Origin: Paenibacillus xerothermodurans
GTDB taxonomy: Bacteria; Bacillota; Bacilli; Paenibacillales; NBRC-103111
Assembly: GCF_002220865.2 (NCBI RefSeq)
Contig: NZ_NHRJ02000001.1
Location: 248,001 to 312,000, forward strand
DNA length: 64,000 bases
Direction of reading: 5' to 3'
Shown: positions 44,444-54,113 of the stretch, in pieces
Position numbering within the stretch: the first letter of the stretch is position 1
How the letters are laid out: each line of letters opens with the position of its first letter
The notes under the pieces: generated by a model
The model's input: the letters and a program-made list of their open reading frames with translations, nothing else
Database searches by the model: none
What the model was told of the DNA's origin: nothing
Program-made: the position numbers and the translations under genes

Positions 44444-44884
44444 CTACGATAACCTCTGGAACCGATTGGTTGCCATTTCGTCTAGCTGTTCTTGTTCCTT
44501 TTTCAGCATGTTGATCACAAATTTTTGCTGAGCCCGGTTTTTCGCTTTGGTCCAAATCTCTTCTTCCAATGCTTTGCCAGCCAGCGTCTCTTTTTTGCTG
44601 GCCATTACCGCTTGAGCCTTCTGTAAATCTTTGTTCTTCATCACGATTTGATGATCAATTTGATCAACCATTTGCTGAATGATCATGATCTGCGATATGG
44701 TCGTTTTATTAGAAGAAACGGTATGCAGTCGCTCATGCAGATGATCCTTCTCGGTAACCAGCTCGGCTAAAGAAGTTTCCTGTGCTTTAACCTTGCCGAT
44801 CGCTTCTGACAGCAGCCATTCCGCTTGAATTTTTTCGTTGGTTTTGAGATCCACTATTTTCTGGAAAGCATATCGAAAGCGCAT
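44444..44884 (-). CDS. fliJ: Flagellar export chaperone/stalk protein FliJ
   Basis: This 146-residue, almost fully coiled-coil protein forms the stalk inside the FliI ATPase ring and links it to FlhA. FRYAFQKIVDLKTNEKIQAEW is the usual FliJ start. I favour the ATG at 44884, with GGGATGAG ten bases upstream; ATG codons at 44899 and 44893 are in frame, and the first overlaps the fliI stop as ATGA. Confidence 0.88.
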   Translation of the reverse strand: MRFRYAFQKIVDLKTNEKIQAEWLLSEAIGKVKAQETSLAELVTEKDHLHERLHTVSSNKTTISQIMIIQQMVDQIDHQIVMKNKDLQKAQAVMASKKETLAGKALEEEIWTKAKNRAQQKFVINMLKKEQEQLDEMATNRFQRLS

Positions 44885-44895
44885 GGTATACATTC

Positions 44896-46218
44896 TCATC
44901 CCTTATAAAATTCTCGAATTAATCTGTGCTGAGCTTCCTCATACGTCAGCTTCTCATTCACTCTCTGTTTGGTGTAATCCCAGATGGATTGAATGTGTTG
45001 TAAAGAAAGATCAATTTCCGGATTAGAGCCTGGCTGGTACGCCCCGATATTGATTAAATCTTCCGAATCTTTATAAACAGAAAGTAATCGTTTTAGGTGT
45101 TCGGCTGCCAGCATCTGTTCGGCAGGGACGATTTCCTTCATCACACGGCTGACACTTGACAGTACGTCGATCGCCGGATAGTGGCCTCTGTTAGCGATGT
45201 TCCGATCTAGTACGATATGCCCGTCTAATATACCTCGTACTGCATCCGCAATCGGTTCATTCATGTCGTCGCCGTCAACCAGGACGGTGTAAAACGCAGT
45301 AATCGAGCCCTTTGGTCCGGTACCCGACCTTTCCAGCAGCTTTGGCAGCGTGGCAAACACTGAGGGCGTGTATCCCCTCGTAGCGGGCGGCTCACCTACT
45401 GCCAAACCGACTTCACGCTGCGCCATGGCGAAACGGGTGACCGAGTCCATCATCATCATCACGTTTAACCCGCGGTCTCTGAAATATTCGGCGATGCTGG
45501 TTGCGATCAAAGCACCTTTGATCCGGATAAGCGCGGGTTGATCCGAAGTAGCGACAATGACCACCGATCTGGCAAGGCCTTCTGGACCAAGATCGCGCTC
45601 AATGAAGTCCAGCACCTCACGTCCGCGTTCACCGATAAGTGCAATCACGTTAACATCGGCTGAAGTATTTCTCGCTATCATCCCCATCAACGTACTTTTC
45701 CCAACACCGGAACCAGCGAAAATACCGACCCGTTGTCCTCTACCGATTGTGAGTAAACCATCGATGCACCGCACACCCACGCTGATCGGATCAAGAACAC
45801 GCGGTCGCTTCAGCGGATTGCTGGGGGCGTTGTTCGTTGAGTATTGCGTCATCCTCGAAGGGAGAAATGTTCCATCCAGAGGCTGTCCCAGTCCGTCCAA
45901 TACTTTGCCCAACAGCTCGTGCCCCACTTGTACCGACAAAGGTTTGCCAGTGCCGACGACGTCGCAGCCCGGACCGATAGCTTGCAGTTCTCCTAGAGGC
46001 ATTAACAGAACTTTATTGTTCTTAAAGCCCACAACCTCTGCTTTCAACGGTCGATTTGACTTTAACGGGAAGATGTAACAAACATCGCCAATGCTCGCGT
46101 CAGGACCTTCCGACTCAACGGTTAGTCCTATTACTTGAGTGACTTTGCCGTTGACACGTATCGGATCGATCTGTCTGAGATGCTCGATGTACTTGGAGGT
46201 ATTCAGCGATTGCCCCAT
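44896..46218 (-). CDS. fliI: Flagellum-specific ATPase FliI
   Basis: This 440-residue type III export ATPase is homologous to the F1 beta subunit. It has the Walker A GIFAGSGVGKSTLMG (about 165), the catalytic Glu region ALIGERGREVLDFIE, Walker B NVMMMMDSVTRFAMAQREVGLAVGEPPATRGYTPSVF, and a C-terminal helical domain. The ATG at 46218 follows GAGGGAGAGTAGC. It lies 1 bp after fliH. Confidence 0.97.
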   Translation of the reverse strand: MGQSLNTSKYIEHLRQIDPIRVNGKVTQVIGLTVESEGPDASIGDVCYIFPLKSNRPLKAEVVGFKNNKVLLMPLGELQAIGPGCDVVGTGKPLSVQVGHELLGKVLDGLGQPLDGTFLPSRMTQYSTNNAPSNPLKRPRVLDPISVGVRCIDGLLTIGRGQRVGIFAGSGVGKSTLMGMIARNTSADVNVIALIGERGREVLDFIERDLGPEGLARSVVIVATSDQPALIRIKGALIATSIAEYFRDRGLNVMMMMDSVTRFAMAQREVGLAVGEPPATRGYTPSVFATLPKLLERSGTGPKGSITAFYTVLVDGDDMNEPIADAVRGILDGHIVLDRNIANRGHYPAIDVLSSVSRVMKEIVPAEQMLAAEHLKRLLSVYKDSEDLINIGAYQPGSNPEIDLSLQHIQSIWDYTKQRVNEKLTYEEAQHRLIREFYKG

Positions 46219-46219
46219 G

Positions 46220-47032
46220 CTACTCTCCCTCGTTTCTCACTGCCAGCTGCTGCAAAGCGTTTTTAATTTCATTCAGCTGAGTATCAATTCTGGCGTCGAT
46301 GCTGCCGAACGACGAGCGAATCACACAACCGCGATCATGTACTGAGGGATCAGGAATGATTTGCAGCTCCGCCTGAGAGTCTATATGCAGTAGAAGCTCC
46401 TCTCTGGCGTCCTGTATATTCGAAAAATGCGCGGGTGCGATACATAAAGTAATGATGCCTTTTTCCTTTCGTCTAGCCAGCACCGATTGGATTAATTCAA
46501 TCACCCAGGATGATTCCACAGTGAGCTGCCTTGCGATGATTTTCTCGGATATTGCACAGCTCATTTCAATTAGAAAGGGTTCTGCTTCCTGGATGATCTG
46601 CTGCTTTGATATGTAAGCTTGCTCTAAAATCTGCGATGCTTCTTGCAGCATTTCACTGTACTGCTGACGCAGTTCCTCTTCAGCCCGCACCAACCCGTCT
46701 TGATAACCCTGTGAAAAGCCTTCATCTTTCAGTTTGTTTTGCAGCTCGTCATCATCTTGCCTGCGTTCGTTCCACCACTGCTGAATTTCCTCCTGCGCCC
46801 GCTCCCGAATCGCGGAAGCCTCGGACATAGCCGCTCTAACCTGCTCTTCAGCGAATGTTTCCGCATCGTTCAATATCTGCTCTTTGATTTCAGTCAGTTC
46901 TGTGAGTTCCTGCCTCTGCTCTTGAGTCATGTGACTTGGATCAACGGCATTGTCGTCAAACGCTGGTCGACGTTCGACCAGTTTCACGTCGTCTAATGAT
47001 ACATAATGAGTATATTTAATCACATTAGACAA
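46220..47032 (-). CDS. fliH: Flagellar export ATPase regulator FliH
   Basis: This 270-residue protein has a long acidic, Gln/Glu-rich coiled coil (about 40-160) and a C-terminal V-ATPase-E-like domain that binds FliI. I chose the TTG at 47032 because GGAGGAG lies nine bases upstream; an ATG two codons earlier touches that ribosome site. The TTG start overlaps the fliG stop by 8 bp. Sequence conservation is low, as usual for FliH, so position between fliG and fliI is part of the evidence. Confidence 0.88.
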   Translation of the reverse strand: MSNVIKYTHYVSLDDVKLVERRPAFDDNAVDPSHMTQEQRQELTELTEIKEQILNDAETFAEEQVRAAMSEASAIRERAQEEIQQWWNERRQDDDELQNKLKDEGFSQGYQDGLVRAEEELRQQYSEMLQEASQILEQAYISKQQIIQEAEPFLIEMSCAISEKIIARQLTVESSWVIELIQSVLARRKEKGIITLCIAPAHFSNIQDAREELLLHIDSQAELQIIPDPSVHDRGCVIRSSFGSIDARIDTQLNEIKNALQQLAVRNEGE

Positions 47033-48038
47033 CGATATCATCTCCTCCACCGCGCGCAATGATAATCTCACCGGACTCCTCTAACCGGCGGATCGTCGCA
47101 ACAATCCGGGTCTGAGCTTCTTCAACGTCCCGCAATCGTACGGGTCCCATGAATTCCATCTCTTCCTTAAAGGTTTCCGCCATGCGCTTGGACATGTTCT
47201 GGAATATCGCCTCCCGAACTTCTTCGCTCGCCACTTTCAGCGCCAATTGCAGATCAGCATTCTCGATGTCGCGGATAATTCTTTGAATTGAACGGTTATC
47301 GATGTTAACGATATCTTCGAATACAAACATTCGCTTCTTAATCTCTTCCGCCAGCTCGGGATCTTGAATTTCCAACGAATCCAGAATGGTACGCTCCGTA
47401 CCACGGTCAACGCCGTTCAGTATTTCTACGATAGCGGAAATGCCGCCCGCATTCGTGTAATCTTGTGTTACAGTGGCCGACAGTTTTTGTTCGAGAACAC
47501 GTTCCACCTGGCTGATCACTTCGGGCGATGTACTGTCCATTAACGCCACGCGTTTGGCAACATCCGCTTGCTTTTCCTGCGGCAGCGATGACAGAATGAT
47601 CGACGACTGCTCAGGCTGGAGATAGGCAAGCACCAACGCGATGGTCTGAGAATTCTCATTTTGAATAAAATTCAGAATCTGCGCGGGATCGGCTTTTCTC
47701 GCAAAGTCAAACGGCCGCACTTGCAGAGTCGCCGTTAACCTGTTGATAATGTCCAGCGCTTTTTGAGAGCCTAGCGCCTTCTCTAATATATCTTTTGCGT
47801 ATGCGATACCGCCTTGTGAAATATACTCCTGAGCCACGCAGATCTGATGAAATTCCGAAAGGATGGACTCTTTCTCCGCGTTGTCTACCTTTCTGACGTT
47901 TGCGATTTCCAATGTCAATTGCTCGATCTCTTCATCGCGCAAATGCTTAAAAATTTCAGCAGAGACCTCGGGTCCTAAACTGATCAACAAGATGGCTGCT
48001 TTTTGACGTCCTGTTAATCCCTGACTCGTTCTAGCCAA
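47025..48038 (-). CDS. fliG: Flagellar motor switch protein FliG
   Basis: This 337-residue C-ring protein transmits torque from the stator. It has the N-terminal FliF-binding domain (GRQKAAILLISLGPEVSAEIFKHL), the middle domain with ENSQTIALVLAYLQPEQSS, and the C-terminal charged torque helix DNRSIQRIIRDIENADLQLALK. The start is a TTG at 48038 after GAGGTGGGCTTTTA. Length is normal. Confidence 0.97.
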   Translation of the reverse strand: MARTSQGLTGRQKAAILLISLGPEVSAEIFKHLRDEEIEQLTLEIANVRKVDNAEKESILSEFHQICVAQEYISQGGIAYAKDILEKALGSQKALDIINRLTATLQVRPFDFARKADPAQILNFIQNENSQTIALVLAYLQPEQSSIILSSLPQEKQADVAKRVALMDSTSPEVISQVERVLEQKLSATVTQDYTNAGGISAIVEILNGVDRGTERTILDSLEIQDPELAEEIKKRMFVFEDIVNIDNRSIQRIIRDIENADLQLALKVASEEVREAIFQNMSKRMAETFKEEMEFMGPVRLRDVEEAQTRIVATIRRLEESGEIIIARGGGDDIVV

Positions 48039-48051
48039 TAAAAGCCCACCT

Positions 48052-49644
48052 CTATTCGTCCGCTAACCAGGTACGAAGCAAATTAACGAATTCCTCCGGT
48101 TTTTTCTTCGCCAAGGTTTCAAGCTGTTTTCGTACTTGATTGTCATTGGTCACACTGTCCATATCAATCGTAGGAAATTCAACTTTGGCTGGCTCGGCTG
48201 CGTCAAACTCTTCAGCCTCCTGCCGGGCCTTCCGTCGCCGCATTAGCATATAACCACCGACTCCTAGCAGTGCCAAGGCCAGTCCACCCAGTCCGCCATA
48301 CAGCAGCATAGTATTTGAGTTGCCAGCTTCCTCTTCAACCGTACGAGCAAACGTATGCGGGAACACTGAAATTTTCTGAGCCAGATCCTCATCCGTCAGC
48401 GGTTGGTCGCTGTCCGCGAGTGCCGCTCTTACGACGTTCGTAAGAATTTGCTGCACCGCAGCCACCGTTTCGGGCGTTAAAGAATTCGGATCAACCGGAT
48501 CCGGCGGTTCAATGCCTACGTTGATTGTTAAATCTTTCACTACATACGGTGCAGCCACAATATCATTCGTGATTCGGTTAACTTCGTAATTCACTGTCCT
48601 TTGAAGCTCTTCTGACTCCGCGGTGCCTGCGTTGTTCGCCCCAGGATAGCCGGGCACATCAGTCTGACCAGTCCCAGGTACGCCTGCGGCACCCGCTCCA
48701 CCGTCACTGTTGTAGTTTTTCTGAAGCTCCTGCACCGAAATTTCAAGACCTCTCTGGTCAACCTCATTCGGCGCAGTTACCAATTGCTGCTTGGTATTCG
48801 TCTGGTCGAAGTTCATAGTGGAAAACACCTGTACGATGACCTTGTCCCTGCCAAGTATGGCTCCTAGCATTTGCTGTACGTTTTTCTGAACGTCATTCTT
48901 AAACTGATTATTAATTTGAAAATGCTCCGCCACCAGATTTGCGCTGGTGTTTTTCGTCTTACCTTGGGAATACTCAAGCAGTTCACCGTTCTGATCGGAG
49001 ATTGTGATATTCTCAATCGGTAAGTCCTGCACGCTGTGGGAGACCAGATTATACATCGTGTCGATTTTGGCCTGGTCCAGTGTGTAGCCCGGCTTCAAAT
49101 CCAGCACTACGGATGCTGAAGCTTGAGGTTTGTCAGTCCCTTTAGGAAGAAACACAGTTTCCTCAGGAAGATTTATTAGGACCTTAGAACTATTCACCGC
49201 GTTGTTTGAGTTAATCAGCTGTTGCAGCTCTCCCTGCACTGCATTGACATACCTAACGTTAAATTCTTTGTCTGTTGTGCCAAACGTACTATTCTGATCA
49301 AAAGCGCCATAGCCCACGTTGCCGGTTTTGTTCAACCCTTGCGATTCAACAGCCAGTTTCACATTAGCCACTTCGCTGCGGGGCACTCCGATGCTTTTAC
49401 CATCCTCACTCAGCTGGTATGGAATCTTTGCTCCGTCAAGGTAAGATTTGATTGCAGCAGCATCGCTTGGCTGCAGATTCGTGTATGCCAACGCGTACTC
49501 AGTCTTTGAAAAGTTATAGCTCACAATCCCGATGGTTAACATGACGAGAACCAAGGTTCCAATAGCTGTTATCTTCTGTGCTCTGCTCAACTGCTTCCAG
49601 TGTTGTGTGAATTTATTCCAATACTGGCCAATATTTTCGTTCAC
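48052..49644 (-). CDS. fliF: Flagellar MS-ring protein FliF
   Basis: This 530-residue protein forms the MS ring in the membrane. It has an N-terminal transmembrane helix (TAIGTLVLVMLTIGIVSY, about 27-44), ring-building domains with TNLQPSDAAAIKSYLD and VLINLPEETVFLP, a Gly/Ala-rich flexible loop (about 305-340), a second transmembrane helix (about 450-468), and a C-terminal FliG-binding tail. The start is a GTG at 49644 after GGGGTGGAAAA. Confidence 0.96.
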   Translation of the reverse strand: MNENIGQYWNKFTQHWKQLSRAQKITAIGTLVLVMLTIGIVSYNFSKTEYALAYTNLQPSDAAAIKSYLDGAKIPYQLSEDGKSIGVPRSEVANVKLAVESQGLNKTGNVGYGAFDQNSTFGTTDKEFNVRYVNAVQGELQQLINSNNAVNSSKVLINLPEETVFLPKGTDKPQASASVVLDLKPGYTLDQAKIDTMYNLVSHSVQDLPIENITISDQNGELLEYSQGKTKNTSANLVAEHFQINNQFKNDVQKNVQQMLGAILGRDKVIVQVFSTMNFDQTNTKQQLVTAPNEVDQRGLEISVQELQKNYNSDGGAGAAGVPGTGQTDVPGYPGANNAGTAESEELQRTVNYEVNRITNDIVAAPYVVKDLTINVGIEPPDPVDPNSLTPETVAAVQQILTNVVRAALADSDQPLTDEDLAQKISVFPHTFARTVEEEAGNSNTMLLYGGLGGLALALLGVGGYMLMRRRKARQEAEEFDAAEPAKVEFPTIDMDSVTNDNQVRKQLETLAKKKPEEFVNLLRTWLADE

Positions 49645-49691
49645 TTTTCCACCCCATCCAAAAGACCGTAGCTATACATTGAACTGTTGCA

Positions 49692-49991
49692 TTACAGCTG
49701 CATTCTCATGACGTCTTGATAAGCATCAATGACTTTATTGCGCACTTGAACCGTGAGCTCTAATCCCAAGGACGCTTTTTCCGCCGCGATCATCAGCTGG
49801 TGCACATCCGAAATTTCACCCATCGCAAATTTATCGTTCAACATGTCAACGTTCTGCTGCTGGGCGCTGAGTTTGTTCATGGCATCCGTGAGAAAGCTTC
49901 CAAACTGCCCGGTTACCACCGATGGGTTGAAATTTTTAGCTGCGGGTTGAGTAATGTTTTGCAGAGGCTTCATGCCCAATTTTTCAATCAT
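49692..49991 (-). CDS. fliE: Flagellar hook-basal body protein FliE
   Basis: This 99-residue protein links the MS ring to the rod. The C-terminal part, with DVHQLMIAAEKASLGLELTVQVRNKVIDAYQDVMRMQ, is the family signature. The ATG at 49991 follows AAAGGGGATTT. It lies between flgC and fliF as usual. Confidence 0.95.
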   Translation of the reverse strand: MIEKLGMKPLQNITQPAAKNFNPSVVTGQFGSFLTDAMNKLSAQQQNVDMLNDKFAMGEISDVHQLMIAAEKASLGLELTVQVRNKVIDAYQDVMRMQL

Positions 49992-50018
49992 TTGCGTATA
50001 AATCCCCTTTCACATACT

Positions 50019-50465
50019 TTATCTGCCGATTTCCAATGCCTTGCTGATCAGAGACTTTGAAGCATTCAACGCTGTCACGTTAGCTTCATAGGAACGAGTT
50101 GCCGATATCATATCGACCATCTCTTTAAGCACGTCAACATTCGGCATCATAACAAACCCGTTTTCATCCGAATCAGGATGCGTTGGATTGTAAACCTGCT
50201 TAAAGGGAGAAGTGTCTTCTATCACTCTCGTTACCTGTACCCCTTCTCCGGCCGTACCTGCCTGTGCGTTCTGTAGAGCCTGTTCAAAACCTGCGTGCTT
50301 GGGTTCAACGGTGACCAACTTCCTTTGGTACGGTGTCCATTTGCCATCGACCATCCTTGCTCTAGTGGAATCGGCATTCGCGATGTTCGAAGAAATCACA
50401 TCCATTCGAAACCGCTGCGCGGTCAATGCCGAAGAGCTGATGTCAAATCCATTCGTAAGCTTCAT
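50019..50465 (-). CDS. flgC: Flagellar rod protein FlgC
   Basis: This 148-residue proximal rod protein has the N-terminal axial motif SSALTAQRFRMDVISSNIANADSTRA and the C-terminal VDVLKEMVDMISATRSYEANVTALNASK, both typical. The ATG at 50465 follows AAGGGGGTAAATA. It starts 3 bp after flgB. Confidence 0.96.
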   Translation of the reverse strand: MKLTNGFDISSSALTAQRFRMDVISSNIANADSTRARMVDGKWTPYQRKLVTVEPKHAGFEQALQNAQAGTAGEGVQVTRVIEDTSPFKQVYNPTHPDSDENGFVMMPNVDVLKEMVDMISATRSYEANVTALNASKSLISKALEIGR

Positions 50466-50468
50466 TAT

Positions 50469-50870
50469 TTACCCCCTTATACCGATTGCCATATGGGCCT
50501 TCTTAATCTCGCTGTTCACCTGCTGTACCATGACGTTATAACGCAGCTGATTTTTCGCCATCAAAGACATTTCATAATCGATATCAACGTTATTCAAGTT
50601 GTTGTTTACTGCCGACGAGTTGTCTCTCACAATTTGTGGTTCCGGAGTCGCCGCCCCTCCCAACTGAAAGTGCCTCGGATCGGTTCTAAATCCTTGCAAA
50701 GCAGGACCATTCATCTCATTTTGCAGGAGCTCTTCAAAACGAACCTCCGCTCTCTTAAATAATGGTGTGTCGACATTCGCAATGTTATCAGCTATAACAC
50801 GCTGTCTCATGGTTGATGCATTCAAAGTGCGCTCAAGCTGGTTAAACGCGGGTTTATTTAAGATATTCAT
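50469..50870 (-). CDS. flgB: Flagellar rod protein FlgB
   Basis: This 133-residue proximal rod protein is the first gene of the motility operon. It contains RQRVIADNIANVDTPLFKRAEVRFEELLQNEM near the start and a C-terminal helix with DIDYEMSLMAKNQLRYNVMVQQVNSE. I chose the ATG at 50870, which follows AAAGGTAGGG; the frame could extend 12 codons upstream but without a ribosome site. Confidence 0.95.
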   Translation of the reverse strand: MNILNKPAFNQLERTLNASTMRQRVIADNIANVDTPLFKRAEVRFEELLQNEMNGPALQGFRTDPRHFQLGGAATPEPQIVRDNSSAVNNNLNNVDIDYEMSLMAKNQLRYNVMVQQVNSEIKKAHMAIGIRG

Positions 50871-51066
50871 AAGCAGCCCTACCTTTAAATTGATGTTGAT
50901 TTCCATTATTCGGATGTTGTTAATTTCTACTATTCAACAAGTCTAGTGTAATTCCTTTATTTTTTCGACATTTTCTTCTAAAAAATATGTTACAATTTTC
51001 GTAACGCGATAGTAAACTAGAACTATATCTATATTATACAATCAACGCCTTAAAACAATGAGAAAA
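50871..51066 (-). promoter_or_regulatory. AT-rich promoter region of the fla/che operon
   Basis: About 200 bp between the codY terminator and flgB are strongly AT-rich. A perfect -10-like TATAAT lies at 51033-51038 on the minus strand, but no convincing -35 box stands 16-18 bp upstream. I do not see a clear sigma-D promoter. The region must contain the main start of the operon, because the codY terminator precedes it. Confidence 0.45.
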
Positions 51067-51093
51067 AAGCCCTATATTTGTCATATAGGGCTT
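51067..51093 (-). terminator. Terminator after codY
   Basis: On the minus strand AAGCCCTATA/TATAGGGCTT forms a perfect 10-bp stem with a 7-base loop and ends in a T-run (TTTTTT overlapping the stem end). It lies 16 bp after the codY stop and separates codY from the motility operon. Confidence 0.9.
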
Positions 51094-51108
51094 AATTTTC
51101 ACAATTTG

Positions 51109-51882
51109 TCATATTTTAATGTTTCGAATTCCCTGCATCAGCTGATCGTTCAGCACTCGGATATACGTGCCTTTCATTCCCAAAGAGCGGGTCTCGATAA
51201 CGCCGGCACTTTCCAGTTTTCGCATTGCATTGACAATAACCGACCTGGTAATTCCCACACGGTCCGCAATTTTACTCGCCACCAACAATCCTTCAGACCC
51301 GTCCAGCTCCTCGAATATATGTTCCACCGCTTCTAATTCGCTGAAGGATAATGATGCAACCGCTACCTCGACAACAGCTTTACTCCGCGCTTCAATCTCA
51401 ACTTGCTCCGCTTTCTCACGCAGAATCTCCATGGCGACGACCGTGGAGCCGTACTCCGCGAGAATCAAATCATCATCGACGAACTCATCGAACCGCTTTG
51501 TTAGGATTAAAGTGCCTAGCCGTTCGCCGCCCCCTATAACAGGTACAATCGTGATATACACGTCGCCATGCTGCAAGTAGCTGCCAAAAACGTGATACTC
51601 GCTGCGTGAATCCATGTTAGAGGAGGTCTCTTCCACTCTTAACAGCAGTTCGTTGTAATCGGCGGGAAAACGATTGTCCTGCAGCATCGACTCCAGCAGC
51701 ATCGGGCTCCGCTCTGTTGAAGAAACAGCTTTGCCCAACACCTTGCCTCTGCGGCTCACCACAAAAATATCCGCGCGCAATATATCGTTTAGGACCTCAG
51801 CCATATTTTTAAAGCTCACCGGATTTCCGGCTTCTTTTTGGAGCAATTTATTCAATCTTCTTGTCTTTGCTAACAATAGCAT
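51109..51882 (-). CDS. codY: GTP- and branched-chain amino acid-sensing regulator CodY
   Basis: This 257-residue global repressor has an N-terminal GAF domain (ligand pocket near RRGKVLGKA and [17 protein letters not shown]) and a C-terminal winged helix with [27 protein letters not shown], which is nearly invariant in CodY. I chose the ATG at 51882 after GGGAGGCAGC; an ATG five codons upstream coincides with that site. It follows hslVU as in Bacillus and stands directly before the fla/che operon. Confidence 0.97.
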   Translation of the reverse strand: MLLLAKTRRLNKLLQKEAGNPVSFKNMAEVLNDILRADIFVVSRRGKVLGKAVSSTERSPMLLESMLQDNRFPADYNELLLRVEETSSNMDSRSEYHVFGSYLQHGDVYITIVPVIGGGERLGTLILTKRFDEFVDDDLILAEYGSTVVAMEILREKAEQVEIEARSKAVVEVAVASLSFSELEAVEHIFEELDGSEGLLVASKIADRVGITRSVIVNAMRKLESAGVIETRSLGMKGTYIRVLNDQLMQGIRNIKI

Positions 51883-51945
51883 GATGCTGCCTCCCAAATG
51901 CGGCTTACCATAATGACAGAGCCTCTTGGTTAAAGCTCTGCGGAA

Positions 51946-53349
51946 CTACAATATATATTGGCTTAAATCCCGGTTCTGCACAATGTCAGACAGTTTTTCC
52001 CGGACGTATTCCGGTGTGATGACAATCTGCTCTAAGGTGATTTCGGGCGCCTCGAAAGACAGATCCTCCAAAAGTTTCTCCAAAATCGTATGCAGCCGGC
52101 GCGCTCCTATGTTATCTGTGTTGTTGTTGACATCAGCTGCAATTTTGGCAATTTCTTCTATAGCGGCATCGGAGAATTCCACATGAATTCCTTCAGTTTC
52201 TAACAGTGCAGTATACTGCTTGGTAAGTGCGTGCTTAGGCTCCCTCAGAATGAGCATAAAATCCTGCTCTGTCAAGCTGCTTAATTCTACCCGGATTGGA
52301 AACCGGCCCTGCAGCTCTGGGATAAGATCGGATGGTTTTGCAATATGAAAAGCACCTGCAGCAATGAAAAGAATATAATCCGTCTGCACGGGGCCGTATT
52401 TGGTCATAACTGTCGAGCCTTCTACGATAGGCAGGATGTCACGCTGTACGCCTTCACGCGAAACATCCGGTCCGCTGCCGCGCCCTGTGCTGCAAATTTT
52501 ATCGATCTCATCAATGAAAATGATACCGACTTGCTCCGCTCTTTGTACCGCCTCCTGGATGACTTCATCCATATCCAGCAGTTTTTGAGCTTCCTCCTGG
52601 ATTAACACTTTGCGTGCTTCTCTGATCGGCAGCTTGCGCTTTTTCATTTTCTTCGGCATCAAGTTGCCAAACAGCTCCTGCATATTCATGCCTGCCTGTT
52701 CATTGCCTTGTCCCGCCAACATATCCAACATAGAAGGTGTGTTATCCTCCACCTCGATCTCAATGACGGTGTTTTCCAACTCACCCTTGCCCAGCTTTTC
52801 TTTCATTTCCTGCCGTCGCGATGTGAGGTATGCATCCTGTTCCGGCTCCTGCGAGTCCCCGCTTCCAGCGGTAGTCGCGTTGCCAAAGAGCATTTCCAGC
52901 GGATTCCGCTGCTGCTTCTGCTTTGAAGCACCTGGCACGAGGATCGAAACAATTCGGTCATCCGCCAGCTTAGCAGCCTTATCCTTTAGCTTCTCAGTTT
53001 TTTCTGTCTTCACCATGCGAATGGAAGTCTCGACCAAATCGCGCACCATGGCCTCCACATCCCGCCCAACGTAACCCACCTCTGTGAATTTAGTGGCTTC
53101 CACTTTGACGAATGGAGCGTTGACCAGCTTTGCCAGCCTGCGGGCAATTTCGGTTTTGCCGACACCGGTAGGGCCTATCATTAAAATATTTTTCGGTACG
53201 ATCTCATCACGTATCGATTCATCCAGCTGGCTTCTGCGGTACCGGTTGCGCAGCGCCACAGCCACGGATTTCTTCGCGTTCTTTTGTCCAATAATGTAAT
53301 TGTCTAGTTGAGCGACAATCTCTCTGGGCGTTAAGGCCATATGCTTCAA
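51946..53349 (-). CDS. hslU: ATP-dependent protease ATPase subunit HslU (ClpY)
   Basis: This 467-residue AAA+ unfoldase feeds substrates to HslV. It has [21 protein letters not shown] at the N-terminus, Walker [17 protein letters not shown] with the following [14 protein letters not shown] pore region, an inserted I domain (about 110-245), Walker [12 protein letters not shown], and the C-terminal [22 protein letters not shown]. The TTG at 53349 has good spacing to GGGAGG; the ATG three codons later is the alternative. Confidence 0.95.
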   Translation of the reverse strand: MKHMALTPREIVAQLDNYIIGQKNAKKSVAVALRNRYRRSQLDESIRDEIVPKNILMIGPTGVGKTEIARRLAKLVNAPFVKVEATKFTEVGYVGRDVEAMVRDLVETSIRMVKTEKTEKLKDKAAKLADDRIVSILVPGASKQKQQRNPLEMLFGNATTAGSGDSQEPEQDAYLTSRRQEMKEKLGKGELENTVIEIEVEDNTPSMLDMLAGQGNEQAGMNMQELFGNLMPKKMKKRKLPIREARKVLIQEEAQKLLDMDEVIQEAVQRAEQVGIIFIDEIDKICSTGRGSGPDVSREGVQRDILPIVEGSTVMTKYGPVQTDYILFIAAGAFHIAKPSDLIPELQGRFPIRVELSSLTEQDFMLILREPKHALTKQYTALLETEGIHVEFSDAAIEEIAKIAADVNNNTDNIGARRLHTILEKLLEDLSFEAPEITLEQIVITPEYVREKLSDIVQNRDLSQYIL

Positions 53350-53367
53350 AAGAGTGTACCTCCCCGT

Positions 53368-53913
53368 CTACTCGATTTCTTCTACAATTATATTGTGATT
53401 GGTAAACACGCAAATTTCAGCAGCCATCGTCAGCGCCGCGGTTGCAATCTCTTTGGCGCTCATATGCGGTGCATACCGATGCAAGGCACGCCCTGCAGAC
53501 AACGCGAAGCTGCCCCCTGATCCTATCGCAACAATCCCGTCGTCCGGCTCAATAATTTCCCCGTTCCCCGAGATGAGTAAAAGGTGATTGGCATCCATGA
53601 CGGTCAGCATTGCCTCAAGCCGTCGTAAAACGCGGTCGGAGCGCCAGTCCTTCGCGAGTTCGACCGCAGCCCTCTGGAGATTCCCCTGATGCTCTTCGAG
53701 CTTGTCTTCGAACTTCTCAAATAGTGTGATGGCATCCGCCACAGAACCGGCAAATCCCGCTACAACCCTGCCGCGGTACAATCTTCTTACCTTCTTGGCG
53801 TGACTCTTCATTACCATGCTGTTGCCGAATGTTACCTGCCCATCACCGGCAATAGCACCTTTACCTTGATGCCTGATAGCGAAAATCGTGGTCGCATGAA
53901 ACGCTTGTTCCAT
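53368..53913 (-). CDS. hslV: ATP-dependent protease peptidase subunit HslV (ClpQ)
   Basis: This 181-residue proteasome-like peptidase forms the core of the HslUV protease. The [22 protein letters not shown] segment contains the Thr-Thr pair used as the N-terminal nucleophile in most HslV proteins. Here it is preceded by a seven-residue extension (MEQAFHA) that lacks the Ser2 used by Bacillus subtilis Clp[28 protein letters not shown] follows. The ATG at 53913 comes after TTGGAGGTAGATTGAT. Confidence 0.95.
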   Translation of the reverse strand: MEQAFHATTIFAIRHQGKGAIAGDGQVTFGNSMVMKSHAKKVRRLYRGRVVAGFAGSVADAITLFEKFEDKLEEHQGNLQRAAVELAKDWRSDRVLRRLEAMLTVMDANHLLLISGNGEIIEPDDGIVAIGSGGSFALSAGRALHRYAPHMSAKEIATAALTMAAEICVFTNHNIIVEEIE

Positions 53914-54113
53914 ATCAATCTACCTCCAAGGGTAATACTCCGTCAAAACAGTCATTCAATAGAAAAACCTCGTTCGAGACGCACGATATGGCACCGCGAA
54001 GCAGAGGTTCTTTTGACTATTATATAAGTTAGAAAAAAGCTCTAGCGAGTTCTAGTATTTAAAACAATAATATCGTAGCACAGAAAAGCTTTTCCACACA
54101 AGCTCGTTGTGCT

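Noticed and set aside
54030-54113. Possible xerC remnant or attachment site downstream of trmFO
   Set aside because: The small inverted repeats (CACAA/TTGTG, CTAG/CTAG) fit weak terminators better, and no recombinase-like coding remains in any frame.
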